A stretch of DNA of 64,000 bases. Origin: Gnetum montanum (Eukaryota; Streptophyta; Gnetopsida; Gnetales; Gnetaceae). Shown one piece after another: positions 50,501 to 61,500 of the stretch. Positions within the stretch are counted from its first letter, which is position 1, and every line of letters starts with the position of its first letter. The notes under the pieces were generated by a model. It saw only the letters and a list, made by a program, of their open reading frames with translations, did not search any database and was not told the origin of the DNA. The DNA lies in the NCBI GenBank assembly GCA_015680685.1, contig MNCI01027444.1:418004-482003 (forward strand), given 5' to 3'. The position numbers and the translations under genes were made by a program.

Positions 50501-50734
50501 ATAGAAAATTTTCAACAACTCACAGTACTTGGCAAAGTTGGCTGAATCTCTTTAAAGTAAGTTATTTGTAGTTTACATGCAACGCAATCGTTACATTTCT
50601 CACAACCGCACACCGCAACAACACACACACATACTCACACTAACTACTAAGTTTATTTGGAGGTATCTGGGCCTTGGTGTTGCCAAAAACCAGCAGGCAC
50701 CTAGATCCTGTTCGAGGACACTCGTTGGCGGTCG
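47557..50734 (+). repeat. 3' LTR of Insertion I, incomplete
   Basis: It aligns with 41710-44936. Differences: about 80 extra bp near 49515-49610, loss of about 200 bp equivalent to 42614-42815 at the N-flanked inverted piece (48464-48536), and the last 21 bp missing at the N at 50735. Confidence 0.85.
48464..48536. other. N-flanked inverted 71-bp copy, probable assembly artefact
   Basis: Bases 48465-48535 are the reverse complement of 48370-48440 with one difference that I can see, and single N bases sit at 48464 and 48536. The left LTR has ordinary sequence here. Confidence 0.8.
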
Positions 50735-50735
50735 N

Positions 50736-51487
50736 ATGATGGAGCCTTCTATCATCTCCATCTTAGTCTTAATCATTTCTCCTTTGGTCTCAATCACATT
50801 TCCTCTTGTCAAAGTTTAATTATGAGGATGATTAAGGTGGAGGACTATGATAATGGTGTCGACTTGCCCTTCTCCTTTGGTCCCTTGGTTATCCTCTTAG
50901 TAAATAGTTTTTGAGACCTTAGCCTTGATGTTCTTCCAATTATAAGACTAGTTCTCTCTTCATCCTAGTTATTTACCAAGGTTAAACATAACCATTGATG
51001 AGTTGTTTCATCCTCACTGAAGTGAGGAGAAACTTGGTGTTGAGATTTCCCTAATGAAAATTCTAGGTCCTCCTTCTATAACTACAAAAATAGTAAAATT
51101 GAGACTCTTTTTCCCTTGGAGGCTTCATGGCATGCCTTCATGCATTTATCTTTTCTAAGTTAGGCCTTTGTTGGCTAATAATCTTTGGAGAGATGCTCCT
51201 TCATTTGGTAATATGGGGTTGTTGTTTCAAGCTACAACTTCATGAAAGTTGCCATGAACATGGAAGGAATAAAATGATTGAGAGATCATACAATGTTATC
51301 TTTTAAATATATTCAATTTATATACTCATCCTAAGGAAGGATGAAAGTGAATTCAAGATAATAAATATCTAGATGTGCATAGATCACCTTTAGTTAATTG
51401 AGGAATGTCATTAGCATTCTTTCTAGATATGCCGTGTAGGTTAGAATCATCAACAAGTGTTGAATCAGCCATGTGAGAAGAAGACAT
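50736..51487 (-). pseudogene. Host gag, N-terminal part
   Basis: The frame opens MSSSHMADSTLVDDSNLHGI (ATG at 51487). Downstream it breaks into stops (a run near VYKLNIFKR) and ends at the N at 50735 with RGNVIETKGEMIKTKMEMIE. It continues in the capsid part at 41709. The segment around 50835-50880 matches the Insertion II gag near 35020-35060, as the plus-strand word GGTGTCGACTTG and its relative GGTGTCAACTTG show. Confidence 0.55.
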
Positions 51488-51624
51488 ATTAGTTTTCTCT
51501 TATATCATGTGTCTTAATAAAATATTATTATTATTTTTCTGGAATATGATGCATTATATATTTTCACAATGACTTTGTATGATTTCACTATCTAAAAATA
51601 CTTAGCACACATAACTCAAATGTA

Positions 51625-51644
51625 CTTCCCTGGTAATGGTGCCA
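51625..51644 (-). other. Primer binding site of Host
   Basis: The minus strand reads TGGCACCATTACCAGGGAAG one base inside the 5' LTR. It differs from the tRNA-Asp complement I recall only by G-to-A type changes at CpG or CpNpG-like positions. This is the best preserved primer site of the family here. Confidence 0.7.
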
Positions 51645-51645
51645 G

Positions 51646-52521
51646 TAATCAGCAATGAGTATTCCCTACATCTAATCATACTAATCACTAGTGTGTACAT
51701 GTGATCTAGTCAAATTCTATGGACTACATTTACGTAAGTGACCTATATTCTTAGATGGTGAAAGATATGGTTACTAGTCATTGTCTTTCCAAATATTACT
51801 TGTGTTAACTCATTTATATGGTTAAGTGTGATTGAGGTGTAAGATATTTATCTTTATAATTTTTATCATTTTCTTTATCTAGATAATCATTAGGTAAAAA
51901 AAGGTTTGATTATATAGTTTTATTAATTAATTAAATAAACTATCCTAAACATGGAGCATCTGTTCCCACTTTCCATATGCATCCTAAATGTATACTAATA
52001 CTACTAGGTTACCAAGTACCTACTCTTGGGTGTACCAAGTATTTGCTACTGGGATTACCAAGTTTTAATATATTATGCTTGAAGTGGTTACACTAATGTT
52101 AATTATGAATTAGAATATTAAATGTTTAATAATGAGAAAGCAAATTTCAATCAAAGGAAAATACTAAAAAATAAACTTAAACTAATGCAACTATTATGAT
52201 AGATAGAAGAAATCTAGATTTTATTACCATTCATGCAACTGTGTTCAAGTACATATTGCATTCAAATATAATTTTATAATCAATTCAGTCCATGTTGTAG
52301 CCTCTCAAAGGGAAGAGTTTGCTGAGTTTTATAGAAAGAAACTTCAAGCATCTAACTAAGGTATTGATCAAATCATGTCACAAATGTAGTGGGTGTGCAC
52401 ACTTATAAATGTAATGGGTGGATTAGTGTCAATAGACATGCATCAACACATCCTAGGATGCATCGATAGGGCCACCTCAATGCACATTCATTAATGTAGT
52501 CACCTTATTAATACTTCATCA
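51646..52521 (-). repeat. 5' LTR of Host (876 bp)
   Basis: It aligns with 5447-6335. It ends CTTCATCA on the plus strand, directly followed by the TTGGT target duplication at 52522-52526. Confidence 0.8.
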
Positions 52522-52526
52522 TTGGT

Positions 52527-54493
52527 TACCTAGTACTTATTTTGTGGAATTTTCAATCTACTAAAAAATTTCATGAGTTATGAAAGTGAAAGAAGAAATG
52601 CACTATAAATGCCTCCATCATGTCTTCTCGTTATAACATTGTTGGGTGTATGGATTAATGTTTTATTTCATGTTTGTAAGAGAAGCACATGTGGGTAAAG
52701 TGAAAAACATAAGCATGCATCCTTACACACACCCAAACATGTGTTGCATTTTATATGAACATTTTATCCTATAAATAGGTCCTTACCCTTCATTTACATT
52801 TCATTTTATTCATAAGAGACTTCAACTTTATGGGTTGGAAGTAGAATAGAGGATGACAATAGTTTTGAAGGGTAAACAAATAGAAAGAGAGAGATTTTGA
52901 AGAGCTATAAAGATTTTGTAAGTCTTATTTAATTTTTTTTACTATGATCATGTCATCCTACTTTGCTATGGATTTTGTACACTTTCTTCTTGCTTCCTAA
53001 ATCACTACTATTAATTTACTATTTATACAATTAAGCCAAGATTTTGCAATATTTTTATCATTTTGGGCTTGTTTTGTGTAGAAATTATATTGAATTTTTT
53101 CCCAACTTATTTTCTCTCTTTTCAGAGAATTTTTTTATGTTATGTGAAAAACTGTGACTTTTTTCTCTAATAATTTTTGATTATTTTAAATTATTCCTTT
53201 GTATAAGATGGAAGTTTTTGGAATTTTATGAAATTTTGGTTATTTTTAAAAACCTTTACAAATGAAACATAAAAAGGTCATATAAAACATTGTATTTGTG
53301 ATAAGGTTTTGCTTAATTGGTAGTGAGAACTATAGATCTTTGAGACACTCCTATCTACATGTAGTAGTGAGGTGTTTCTTATTGGACCCCACCCATAAAA
53401 ACAATGGTTAAAATGGGTTTTCAAGCTTAGATTTTGAGTCATAAGTTCATGTACACCATAGCACCAATTAGTTGAATCTAATAATATGTGATGATGAATA
53501 GATAATACATGTCCTTTTAAGGTGTATGTCATATTAACTATCAAGGATGTAAGGCTATTACCAAGACCAAACCATTATGAACTCATTTTAGATCATTTAG
53601 GATAATTCAATGTTAGCAATGAGGTTATACTAACATCTATCAGTTGTTTTAGCAATGAAAATAACCAAGACATATCCTTTATAGATTCTTGGACTAAATA
53701 TAAAATATATTTGCATTTCTAGAATTTTAATGATATTTTCAAATTTTGTAATATTTTTAAATATTTAAATAAAACATTTTATTATGTTATATATGTAAAA
53801 TTTTGATCTTAAACCATATATGCTTCATGAATAGGAAAATAAACTAATCTTTCTTATTAGAGAGGTTCTAACTCTTATACTTTAATGTAGAGAGTCCATA
53901 GTAACCAAGGAAAAATCAGAACAAGAATAAAGGATAAAAGGTGGTAGCCCAATTTTATAAAAAATGAACTTGTAGGAACCAAAAAATAATTTCTATATAT
54001 TTTATATATTTTAAAATAGAAATTGTGTACAAATTTTTGGATATTTAAGCCATGTACCTATGTTTGTAAATAAATAATAAAATATTATAGTTATGAAGAA
54101 TTCATATTTTTTATTTTATTTGGAATGTTGCAGTAATTGTATTTTATTTTGATACAAGTTATATGTTTGAAAAAAACATAATATTATTTTTTAAAAAAAA
54201 ATTGTGTTTATATTATTTCTTAAAAGTGACATGAAACCTTGAATTGTTTTAGAGGAACCTTGGATTTTACTCTAGAAGTTCATGTGTAGCTAAGGATTTA
54301 GCCAAGACCATAGCATTTAGTAGTTAAATCTACTAATGCTTGATCAGACATAGACAAAACATGTTCATTTGAGGTGTATGTCATATTTCTTGTTGAGGAT
54401 ATTACTGGTGAGACTATTACCAAGACCCAATTATTATGGACTTACTTTAGATCATTTAGGATAATCCAATGTTGGAAGCAAAATTATAGCGAC
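52527..54493. other. AT-rich spacer with a diverged local duplication
   Basis: 53444-53636 and 54278-54476 share a recognisable sequence, ending in TAGATCATTTAGGATAATYC, and are separated by about 640 bp. Nothing coding is seen. The CTATAAATAGGTCC near 52770 is a lone TATA-like word. Confidence 0.6.
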
Positions 54494-56340
54494 TGAAAAA
54501 CTCTGCAGGTAGAAAACACTAAGAGGTCGTCGGTCGTGACAGTCTTAACCTTGAATCTATGTGAGGGCCATGCTAGATAAAATAGAGATGGGGCACCCTA
54601 AATGGTCTGGTCGATCAGGCAGGGACTTAATTGATGTTACTATAACTTTTCACAAACGTCTAAGTTAAAAGCAATGCTTATAGCAAAAATAATAATTTTT
54701 AAATGCGAGGAGATGAAAATGATGTAAAAATGCAATGACAAGAACGAAAGCAAAGCAAACTAGAGATAAGAAAATGCACTGCTTTAAGATTATGGCTTTA
54801 CTTTATCAAAGTGGATATAATTGGTTGCGCAACATCGAGAAGCACAAAGATCCCAAAAGTAACTAGGGCATTCAAAAGTAAGCCAACAATGTACTCGAAC
54901 GTGGGTTTCAGAGCCGGCAATGCCAAAATGCTACAAAGCCAACCAGGTTAGCTTGAAACAGATAGATTTTATTTTTGCTAACTGTTAACAGAATTGGTTA
55001 ACTGCTTGGGTTTGTTCTCAAAATTATAAATGAAATTTTGCTAACATTTGCCAAAAAATAATTTCCAACTACTGCTTAAAATCGCCCACGAATGCCAATT
55101 TTCCAACTTGCCAACCTTTTTTGCCAATTTTCCAACCAAACCCCTTGCCAACCCTTTGAGCATTGCTCATTAGAGTATTTATAAGGCTAGGAGGGTGCGA
55201 GAAACATGGTTTGGATGCCACATACCCCGGACCCACGAGGTGTTGACGTGTCTACCCTACAGGGACATGAAGAGCTAATTGATTGATGAGCTTGCCATGT
55301 TGTAATTACTTTGTCAGAACATGGAGATGTGTGCTAATGATGCAGACAAGGAGGGAGGTGCATTGATGTAGCATAGTTGCTTGCTACACTATGCTACACT
55401 TTGAGACATAGCATGTTGGTGTAGCGTAGAAAATTGCTACATTATGCTACCTGCTATGCTGCACTACGCTTTGGAGCATATCATGTTGGTGTAGCGTAGC
55501 AAATTGCTATGTTGTGCTGCTTCCTACGTTGTAGTACGCTAGTGTAGCATAGCGTAGCCAACAGTTTGAAGAAGAAAGTTGTGTTGCAACCTTTTGCATG
55601 TGCTGGAAGCTTCTAAACTATTATGACTAGTTCCGTATGTTTGCTACGCTGCATCGCATAGTGTAGCAGCTGGCCTTAGCTGCAAAAATGCTGACAATTT
55701 GTAGATGTTGATCCCTGCCATGTGAAGCCTTTGAACTTGCTAATCCTGCCTCTTGAGATGCCTTTGTCTTTCCTGCATCATTGCTATGCTATGCTACGCT
55801 GTGTAGCATAGCATAGCGTAGCAACCGACATAGCCTGCATCTTTTGCTACCTTATCCACTGAGTTTGTCGAAAGACTTGGAGTTTGAGTGAAGAAAATAG
55901 CTTAGGAAGGTCGGGGATGCCTACTAAGTGTATTTGAAATCACTAAGCAAGTTGGGCGTTTCTATCTTGTTTTTGCTACACTGTTCTACGTTGTGTAGCG
56001 TAGCACTTCATCCCACAACTATTTTTTGAGGCTTGCTACGCTACATAGCGTAGCATAGCATAGAGAAATTCTTGACTTAGAGAATTTGTTGAACTATTTT
56101 GCACATCCTGAGCACTGCCGACAACCTTGCACATCACTTCTGAGTAGACTGTCAGTTGGATGAACTTCCCAGGTCGGCAGGTTGGAGAGTCCATTAGACC
56201 TGTCAACGTTGGACATAGAAAATTTGCCAAATTGGATAGTCTAAACTCAGAGCATCCATTTCTTGTCGAAGTGACATGATGTTGCCTAAATTCCAAGGAC
56301 CTGGTGAAGCAAGAATGCTTTGAAAATTTAGGGTGTTTCA
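54494..56340 (-). repeat. 3' LTR of the Tat-like element
   Basis: On the plus strand it begins TGAAAAAC and ends GTGTTTCA, giving TG...CA ends and a 5-bp inverted repeat. The bases just after 56340, TTGGCCCCTCTTTATTG, are a polypurine tract on the minus strand. A minus-strand CCTTATAAATAC (complement of 55175-55186) is a suitable TATA box. No second LTR is visible for comparison, so the boundaries rest on these signals. Confidence 0.55.
55360..56065. repeat. Cluster of GCTAC/GCTAT pentamer repeats with perfect hairpins
   Basis: Words built from GCTAC and GCTAT, in both orientations, occur every few tens of bases. The best is a 15-bp perfect stem, GCTATGCTATGCTAC (55783-55797) with GTAGCATAGCATAGC (55803-55817), loop GCTGT. 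A second is GCTACGCTACATAGCGTAGC (56035-56054). The same words recur at 62130-63100 and 63595-63635. Confidence 0.8.
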
Positions 56341-57330
56341 TTGGCCCCTCTTTATTGATGTCTAGAGGATGGACCCGAGAGACATCGAAAAGAATATGAA
56401 ACACCACAAAAGACAAAATGCTAACAATGTTCTTTGGTGATTGCCAAGATTTTGCTTAGCTGTGCTTGAGAGTGTTTCATTGGTTACGCGGGGGAAAGAG
56501 AGGAGTTACGCGGAGAGGGAAGGAGGTTTGGGAGAAGGGTAAAGATGAAACTTAGCAGAATCCCTCGTTGGAGTGCTTGTGAGGGAGTTTTTTGCATGGT
56601 CATCTTTGCTTTTGCTAATCTTCGACCCCTCATTGAAATGTTTAGAGAGGGTATTTGCAAAATAGCTTATGTGCCATTTGTTTTAGACACATTTTTTTGT
56701 GAGAGGTGAACCTTCTTTGGCTTCGACTTACTGCTGAATGTTAGCTAAAAATTGGCCATCAAGAAGATGGGCTTTGTTTCCCAGGGATGATTGATGTTAC
56801 ATCCACCTAGGCATTGACTATGTAACTGAGGTGCCCCATAGGATGAATTGTGTTACATCAACCATGGGTTCTATAGTTGATGTGAAGGGAATGCCATGTG
56901 TGTCATAGTCCATATGCATCAGAGGAGTATGAAATCATGAGTATGGGGAGTATGAGAGGATATTGGGATAAAGAAATGGATGTGCATAGGTTGTAACAGG
57001 GATGAGGGGGATATACACTCTTGAGTGGTTTAACTAGTCTAGTCATGCACATCAAAGCAACATGATAACTTGTTGCTGCAATGAGATGCACCTTCGCACG
57101 ATCGTCTCCAACGCATTGTCCTGCAAACACAAATCAGAGAGGATAAGAAAACCACAAAGCATGAAATGCAAGTGCAAATGCCAAATGTGAAGATGCTGCA
57201 AGTGCTAGATGAATGCTACACTAATGGCAAGTGCTCCAAAAGAATCACTAGAATGGTGGGAGGCGATGATGCTGTGAGTACTCCCAAGGCAATGGCAAGT
57301 GTTCGAATCAAATTAGCTACATGCCAGTTT
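56341..57330 (-). other. 3' untranslated region of the Tat-like element
   Basis: No frame resembles a protein. A purine-rich plus-strand run (56487-56530) and another GTGTTTCATTGG (56471-56482), the same word that ends the LTR, are the only landmarks. Confidence 0.5.
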
Positions 57331-58010
57331 AAAGTCTTGGTAGACTGTGAACCCAGTTTAAGGTCTTGGAAAATCATGATGTGCTAGTTAATAGTTCTAG
57401 TAGACTATTGGATGCTAGTTTAATGTCGTAGCAGACAGTGGATATTGTACCAATTTAACGTCATGACCCAAGGATGAGCTGTGCCAGTTTATAGTCATAG
57501 CGGACTATCTGTGCCAATTTATAGTCATAGCAGACTATTTGTGCCAATTTATAGTCATAGTAGACTATTTGTGCTAGTTTATAGTCATAGCAGACTATGG
57601 ATGAGCTAGTTTAAGGTCCTAGCAGATCATCTGTGCCAGTTTAATGTCATAACAGATGGTGGATGAGCTAGTTTAAGGTCCTAGCAGACCGTCTGTGCTA
57701 GTTTAACATCGTAGCGGATGGTAGATGAGCTAGTTTAAGGTCCTATCAGATCTTCTATGCTAGTTTCACGTCGTAGTAGACGGTTTATGCTAGGTTAAGG
57801 TCCTAGCAGATCATCTATACCATTTTATAGTCATGGCAGACTATCTATGCCAATTTTATGTCGTAGCAGATGTGTTGTGCTAATTTTATGTCATAGTGGA
57901 CGTTGGTGGCTTACCTATGCCAGTTTTACATCGTAGCAGACATTGGTCGAAGCTTTGCCAGTTTTATGTTGTAGCAGACAAGCTTGCCATTTTTACATCA
58001 TAGTGACCGA
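57331..58010 (+). repeat. Tandem array of about 30-bp units, each with a small hairpin
   Basis: About 20 imperfect units of the form (C/T)AGTTTATAGTCATAGCAGAC plus a short tail. Each contains an inverted pair around a six-base centre ATAGCA, for example ATAGTC/GACTAT. Tails alternate between CTGTGC-like and GGATGAGC-like forms, so part of the array is built of roughly 62-bp dimers. It sits between the pol stop and the 3' LTR, the usual place for hypervariable arrays in Tat/Ogre-type elements. Confidence 0.85.
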
Positions 58011-58026
58011 TTGCTTATCTGCCTCA

Positions 58027-61000
58027 TCAGATGTAGTATGACTTGAGGTACGAGTGATTCACCAGATTTGCAAACTCGTTGCTATCCATATCTGCCAGTT
58101 TGAAGGCCTCATTTCCAAAGGCTTTTATGACCATATATGGACCTTCCCAGTTGGTTGAGAATTTGTTCATATGCTCACAAATAGCCTTAAGAATGAGGTC
58201 TCCCTTTTGTATTGGCCGTTGATGTGGATTTACATGATGTTTTTGCTTTTGCTTGTTCTTGTAATGCTCTATGCAACTCAACGTTTACACGCGCTCCTCC
58301 TCTATTGAGTTGAGGTCGATGATCCTCAACTTGTTGTTTTGGGCTTCGCTCATGACATTAGATAGGATCATTCGGAGTGATGGTACCTGCAACTCAAGAG
58401 GTAACATAGCTTCAGATCCAGAAACAAGACTATAAGGTTTTTTACTTGTTGTAGTCTTGCAAGTCGTCCTGTAAGCCCACAACAAATAGAGGATTTGATC
58501 ATGCCATCACTTCTTGCTATTGTTAAGAATTTTCTTAAGCAAGTTGATGATGGACTTGTTTGTTGCCTCTGCTTGTCCATTCTCCTATGGGTAGTATGGT
58601 GAGGAGAATGATTTCCTAATGCCAAGATTGTTGTAGAAGGTTCAGGTTTCTACACTGCTGAACTATGGCCCATTGTCGATCACTATAGCCATTGGAAGTC
58701 CAAACCTTATCACAATGTTGTCCAAGATGAAGTGGAAAACCTGCTTAGATGTAGTCTTCATTAGGGGAATAGTTTCCACCCACTTAGTAAAATACTTGGT
58801 GGCTATGATGATGTAGCTATGCCCTGCTAAAGACTTAGGCATGATAGGGACTATGAGGTCTAGTCCCCATCGCTGGAAAGGCCATGTAATCTGTGTCAGA
58901 TGCAATTCTATCGATGAAACGTGTATGAGATTTGCATATATGTGGCATGTATCACACATCTTGACCTTGGTTAGGAAATCATGCTCCATGTAAGGCTAAT
59001 AGTACACTAGACATCTAATTTTTGTAGCCATAGCCCTAGGTGCTATATGTCCAGCACACAGTCCCTCATGTACTTCATTGACCACCTTTTGCGCTTGCTC
59101 CTCGTTTATGCATGCTAGCAATATCCCATCATAGGATCATCTACATAGGGCATTATCTTCCATAATCACATATTGCTGAGCATGCTTAGGGACTACATCT
59201 CTCTAGGAAAATGTCAATCCACCTAGGGGCTCTCCATGTTACAGGTAGGCTTTAATGTTGGCATACCACTCGTGAGTATCCACAGTGCTAATAGAGGCTA
59301 CGTGTCTCGCCTGAGTGTTAGACTCAGTACACTTGGTAATCAAGGTTGGCAAACTTGTAAATAAATGTGATGGAATATTTAATGCTAGGGTGGCTAGGAC
59401 ATTTGCTACGGTGTTTTCGTTACGTGGCATGTGTTGGACATCTGTAGTTGCAAACTCTTTGAGCAAGGTTTTTGCTAGGTTGTAGTAGGGCTGCAAGTGT
59501 ATATCTTTGTAGGTGTAAAGCTCAGTGATTTGACTCACAACAAGTTGTGTATCTCTGTAAATCGCTAGGTGTTGTATGTTTAATGCTTGGGCAGCTAGAA
59601 GGCCCCTGAGTAACCCCTTGTACTATGCCACATTGTTTGTACAAGGGAACGTAAAATGATAAGCTGAGGGATGCATTTCCCCAAAGGGGAATGAAATGAC
59701 AGTAGTCGCACTTGCTCCTCACATGGTCAAGACACTATTGAAATGCAAAGTAGCCTCAACATATGGCAAGATGACGTTGATAGTGCTGACGTGCTTAGTT
59801 AGGAATTTGGGGTCGATGAACATCTAGTCATCGATGGGTGAGGTCGTGAGTTATGTTGCTATTGCTTGACCCTTTGTGAATGATTTCCTTACATAGTGAA
59901 AATCAAATTCTGTTGTTATCGCTTTCCATTGAGCTATCTTATTGCTTTCATACAAATTGTTTGTGATAGCCCAAAGTATGTTGCTTTTGCAAATAATGTT
60001 AATTTTTCTATGAAACAGGTAGTGCCTCCACTTTTTCAATGTAAACACTAAGGCCAGGCAGTTTCTCTCCACCTCGTTGTATTTTTCCTCATATGCTATT
60101 AATGCATGACTTAGATAGTACACTGGTATCTCAGATCCATCATCCCATTTCTAACATAGCAGTGTTGCGATAGATGTGTCGGAGGTGGCAAGGTAGATGA
60201 AGAAAGGTGTATCCCTCTGTGGTGGGTAAATTGTCAAGAGGTGCAAGAGGTCTTTCTTTAGATCATCAAAGGCTTGTTGGCATTGCGTCATCCATTCATA
60301 GTTAATCCCTTTCTTTAGAAGATGTTGCATAGGGTGTAGCTTTTCAGTCAAAGTTGCTATGAACCCTCAGATGAATTGTACTCTACCTTGTAGCCCACGT
60401 AGTTCTTTAAGGTTTGTAGGAGGTGTCAGGTTGACGATGGCCTTAACTTTGTCAGGATCCACCCATATTCCAGCCTCTGATACTACAAACCCTAACATGC
60501 ATATGGTTCTCACCCCGAAGACAGACATTTTAGGATTGAGGTGTAAATCATGCATTTGACAACACTTGAGGACTACACCTAGATCGCGGGGATGATCAGT
60601 GACTTCTTTAGATTTCACCACTATATCATCCACATAGTCGTTCAATGTTTCTACAATGTAGTCGCTAAAGATGTAAGTCATGGCTCACTGGTAGGTTTCT
60701 CTAGCATTTTTGAGCCCGAAAGGCATCATAGTGTAATAAAAGGTACCCCAAGGGGTCATAAAGGTTGTTGTTAATTGATTCTTTGGGTTAATATGAATTT
60801 GGTTGTAGCTGGAGAAGCCATTCATAAAGGATAACAGAGCATAGCTAGTCGTAGTGTCTATGAGTTGATTGATGCTTGGAAGTGAGAAATCGTCTTTGAA
60901 CATTGCCTTGTTTAGATCCCGGAAGTCTATATAGATTCGTATTCCTCCCATTTTCTTAGAAACTACAACAATGTTAGACACCCATTTCGAGTAATCAACT

Positions 61001-61500
61001 ACTCAGATGAAACCAGCTTGGTAAAGCTTGGTGATTTTATCCCGTATGGCCAGTGCTATCTCTAGTTTGACCTTGCGAGCCTTCTACTTGACTACTTTCA
61101 TGCATGGGTCTAAAACGATGTTGTGTTGTATCAGCCTCAGATCTAGACCTAGCATGTCGTTGTATGACCATGTGGAAACGTCAATGTTGTCTTGAAGAAT
61201 TTTTTCTACATCTTTGTGTGTCTAAGAATCTAGGAGGGAACTAATTTTTAACATTTTTACCATCCCCCTAGATGTGGTCATAGGAATCTCAATGAGAACA
61301 TCCTCAGTTACATCCCTAGCTTCTGAATCTAGGGTTTAAACTAGATGCTCAGCCCATTCTGGGGATATATCCAAGGATGCTACGGTGATAACGGTGGGTG
61401 ATTCCCAGTTTATTAGGTCTGGGTTTAGTTGTCTCGTGAGCTTGCCATGTGGACCTGCTAAACCTAAAGGTGAATAGAGATCACGATGGATTTCCATTCT
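58027..61500 (-). pseudogene. pol of the Tat-like element: RT, RNase H, second RNase H, integrase
   Basis: From 60981 to 58027 the sequence stays in one frame, broken by at least seven stops but no frameshift. RT: GGIRIYIDFRDLNKAM, TTTFMTPWGTFYYTMMPFGL and the active-site NDYVDDIVVKS. First RNase H: QCQQAFDDLKKDLLHLLTIY, then YEEKYNEVERNCLALVFTLK. Second RNase H (about 59720-59360): PSAYHFTFPCTNNVA, YKGLLRGLLAAQALN, then HMPRNENTVANVLATLAL. Integrase: CDTCHIYANLIH, RWGLDLIVP and GLPMAIVIDNGP with both Asp residues present, then MLWAYRTTCKTTT and the end module NWEGPYMVIKAFGNEAFKLA, HSYLKSYY. The part from 61500 to 60981 covers the pre-RT linker, DNIDVSTWSYNDMLGLD. One stop is TGA for CGA (60685-60687). 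It makes no functional enzyme as it stands. Confidence 0.85.

Larger units (their letters stand above)
41710..50734 (+). mobile_element. Insertion I: gag-protease LTR element with very long LTRs (TR-GAG-like, non-autonomous)
   Basis: Two LTRs of about 3.2 kb (41710-44957 and 47557-50734) flank only 2.6 kb of interior: a primer site, one gag-protease frame, a short 3' region and a polypurine tract. No RT, RNase H or integrase is present. The LTR ends TGTTGGC and GCCAACA form a 7-bp inverted repeat. The last 21 bp of the right LTR and the right target duplication are lost at an N (50735). The gene frame is almost intact, so this is the youngest insertion in Host. Its gag is unrelated in detail to the Host family. 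Confidence 0.8.
5447..52521 (-). mobile_element. Host: old Ty3/gypsy LTR retrotransposon split by three later insertions
   Basis: Matching LTRs at 51646-52521 (5') and 5447-6335 (3') are flanked by the same five bases, TTGGT, at 5442-5446 and 52522-52526. Read on the minus strand the interior gives a tRNA-Asp-type primer site, gag (51487-50736 and 41709-40660), protease (about 39990-39551), RT and RNase H (about 38960-37600), integrase (37480-36706 and 26339-25960), a spacer, ORF2 (24860-24299 and 8206-6880) and the 3' LTR. Reading frames resume across the insertions at 41710-50734, 26345-36700 and 8212-24293. Without them about 11.6 kb remains. The primer site and an extra ORF after integrase suggest an Athila-type element, which is inference. 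All genes are dead through stops and frameshifts. Confidence 0.8.
54494..61500 (-). mobile_element. Tat-like Ty3/gypsy element, 5' part missing
   Basis: On the minus strand: pol (61500 to 58027), a hairpin tandem array (58010 to 57331), a 3' untranslated region, a purine-rich AAAGAGGGGCC, and a 3' LTR (56340 to 54494). Two RNase H domains flank each other between RT and integrase, the hallmark I associate with the Tat lineage. gag, protease and the 5' LTR are not found in the window; the pol frame fades near 61500. Confidence 0.7.

Noticed and set aside
57331-58010. CRISPR-like array of about 30-bp repeats
   Set aside because: Units follow each other without unique spacers, there are no cas genes and the setting is a plant retroelement.
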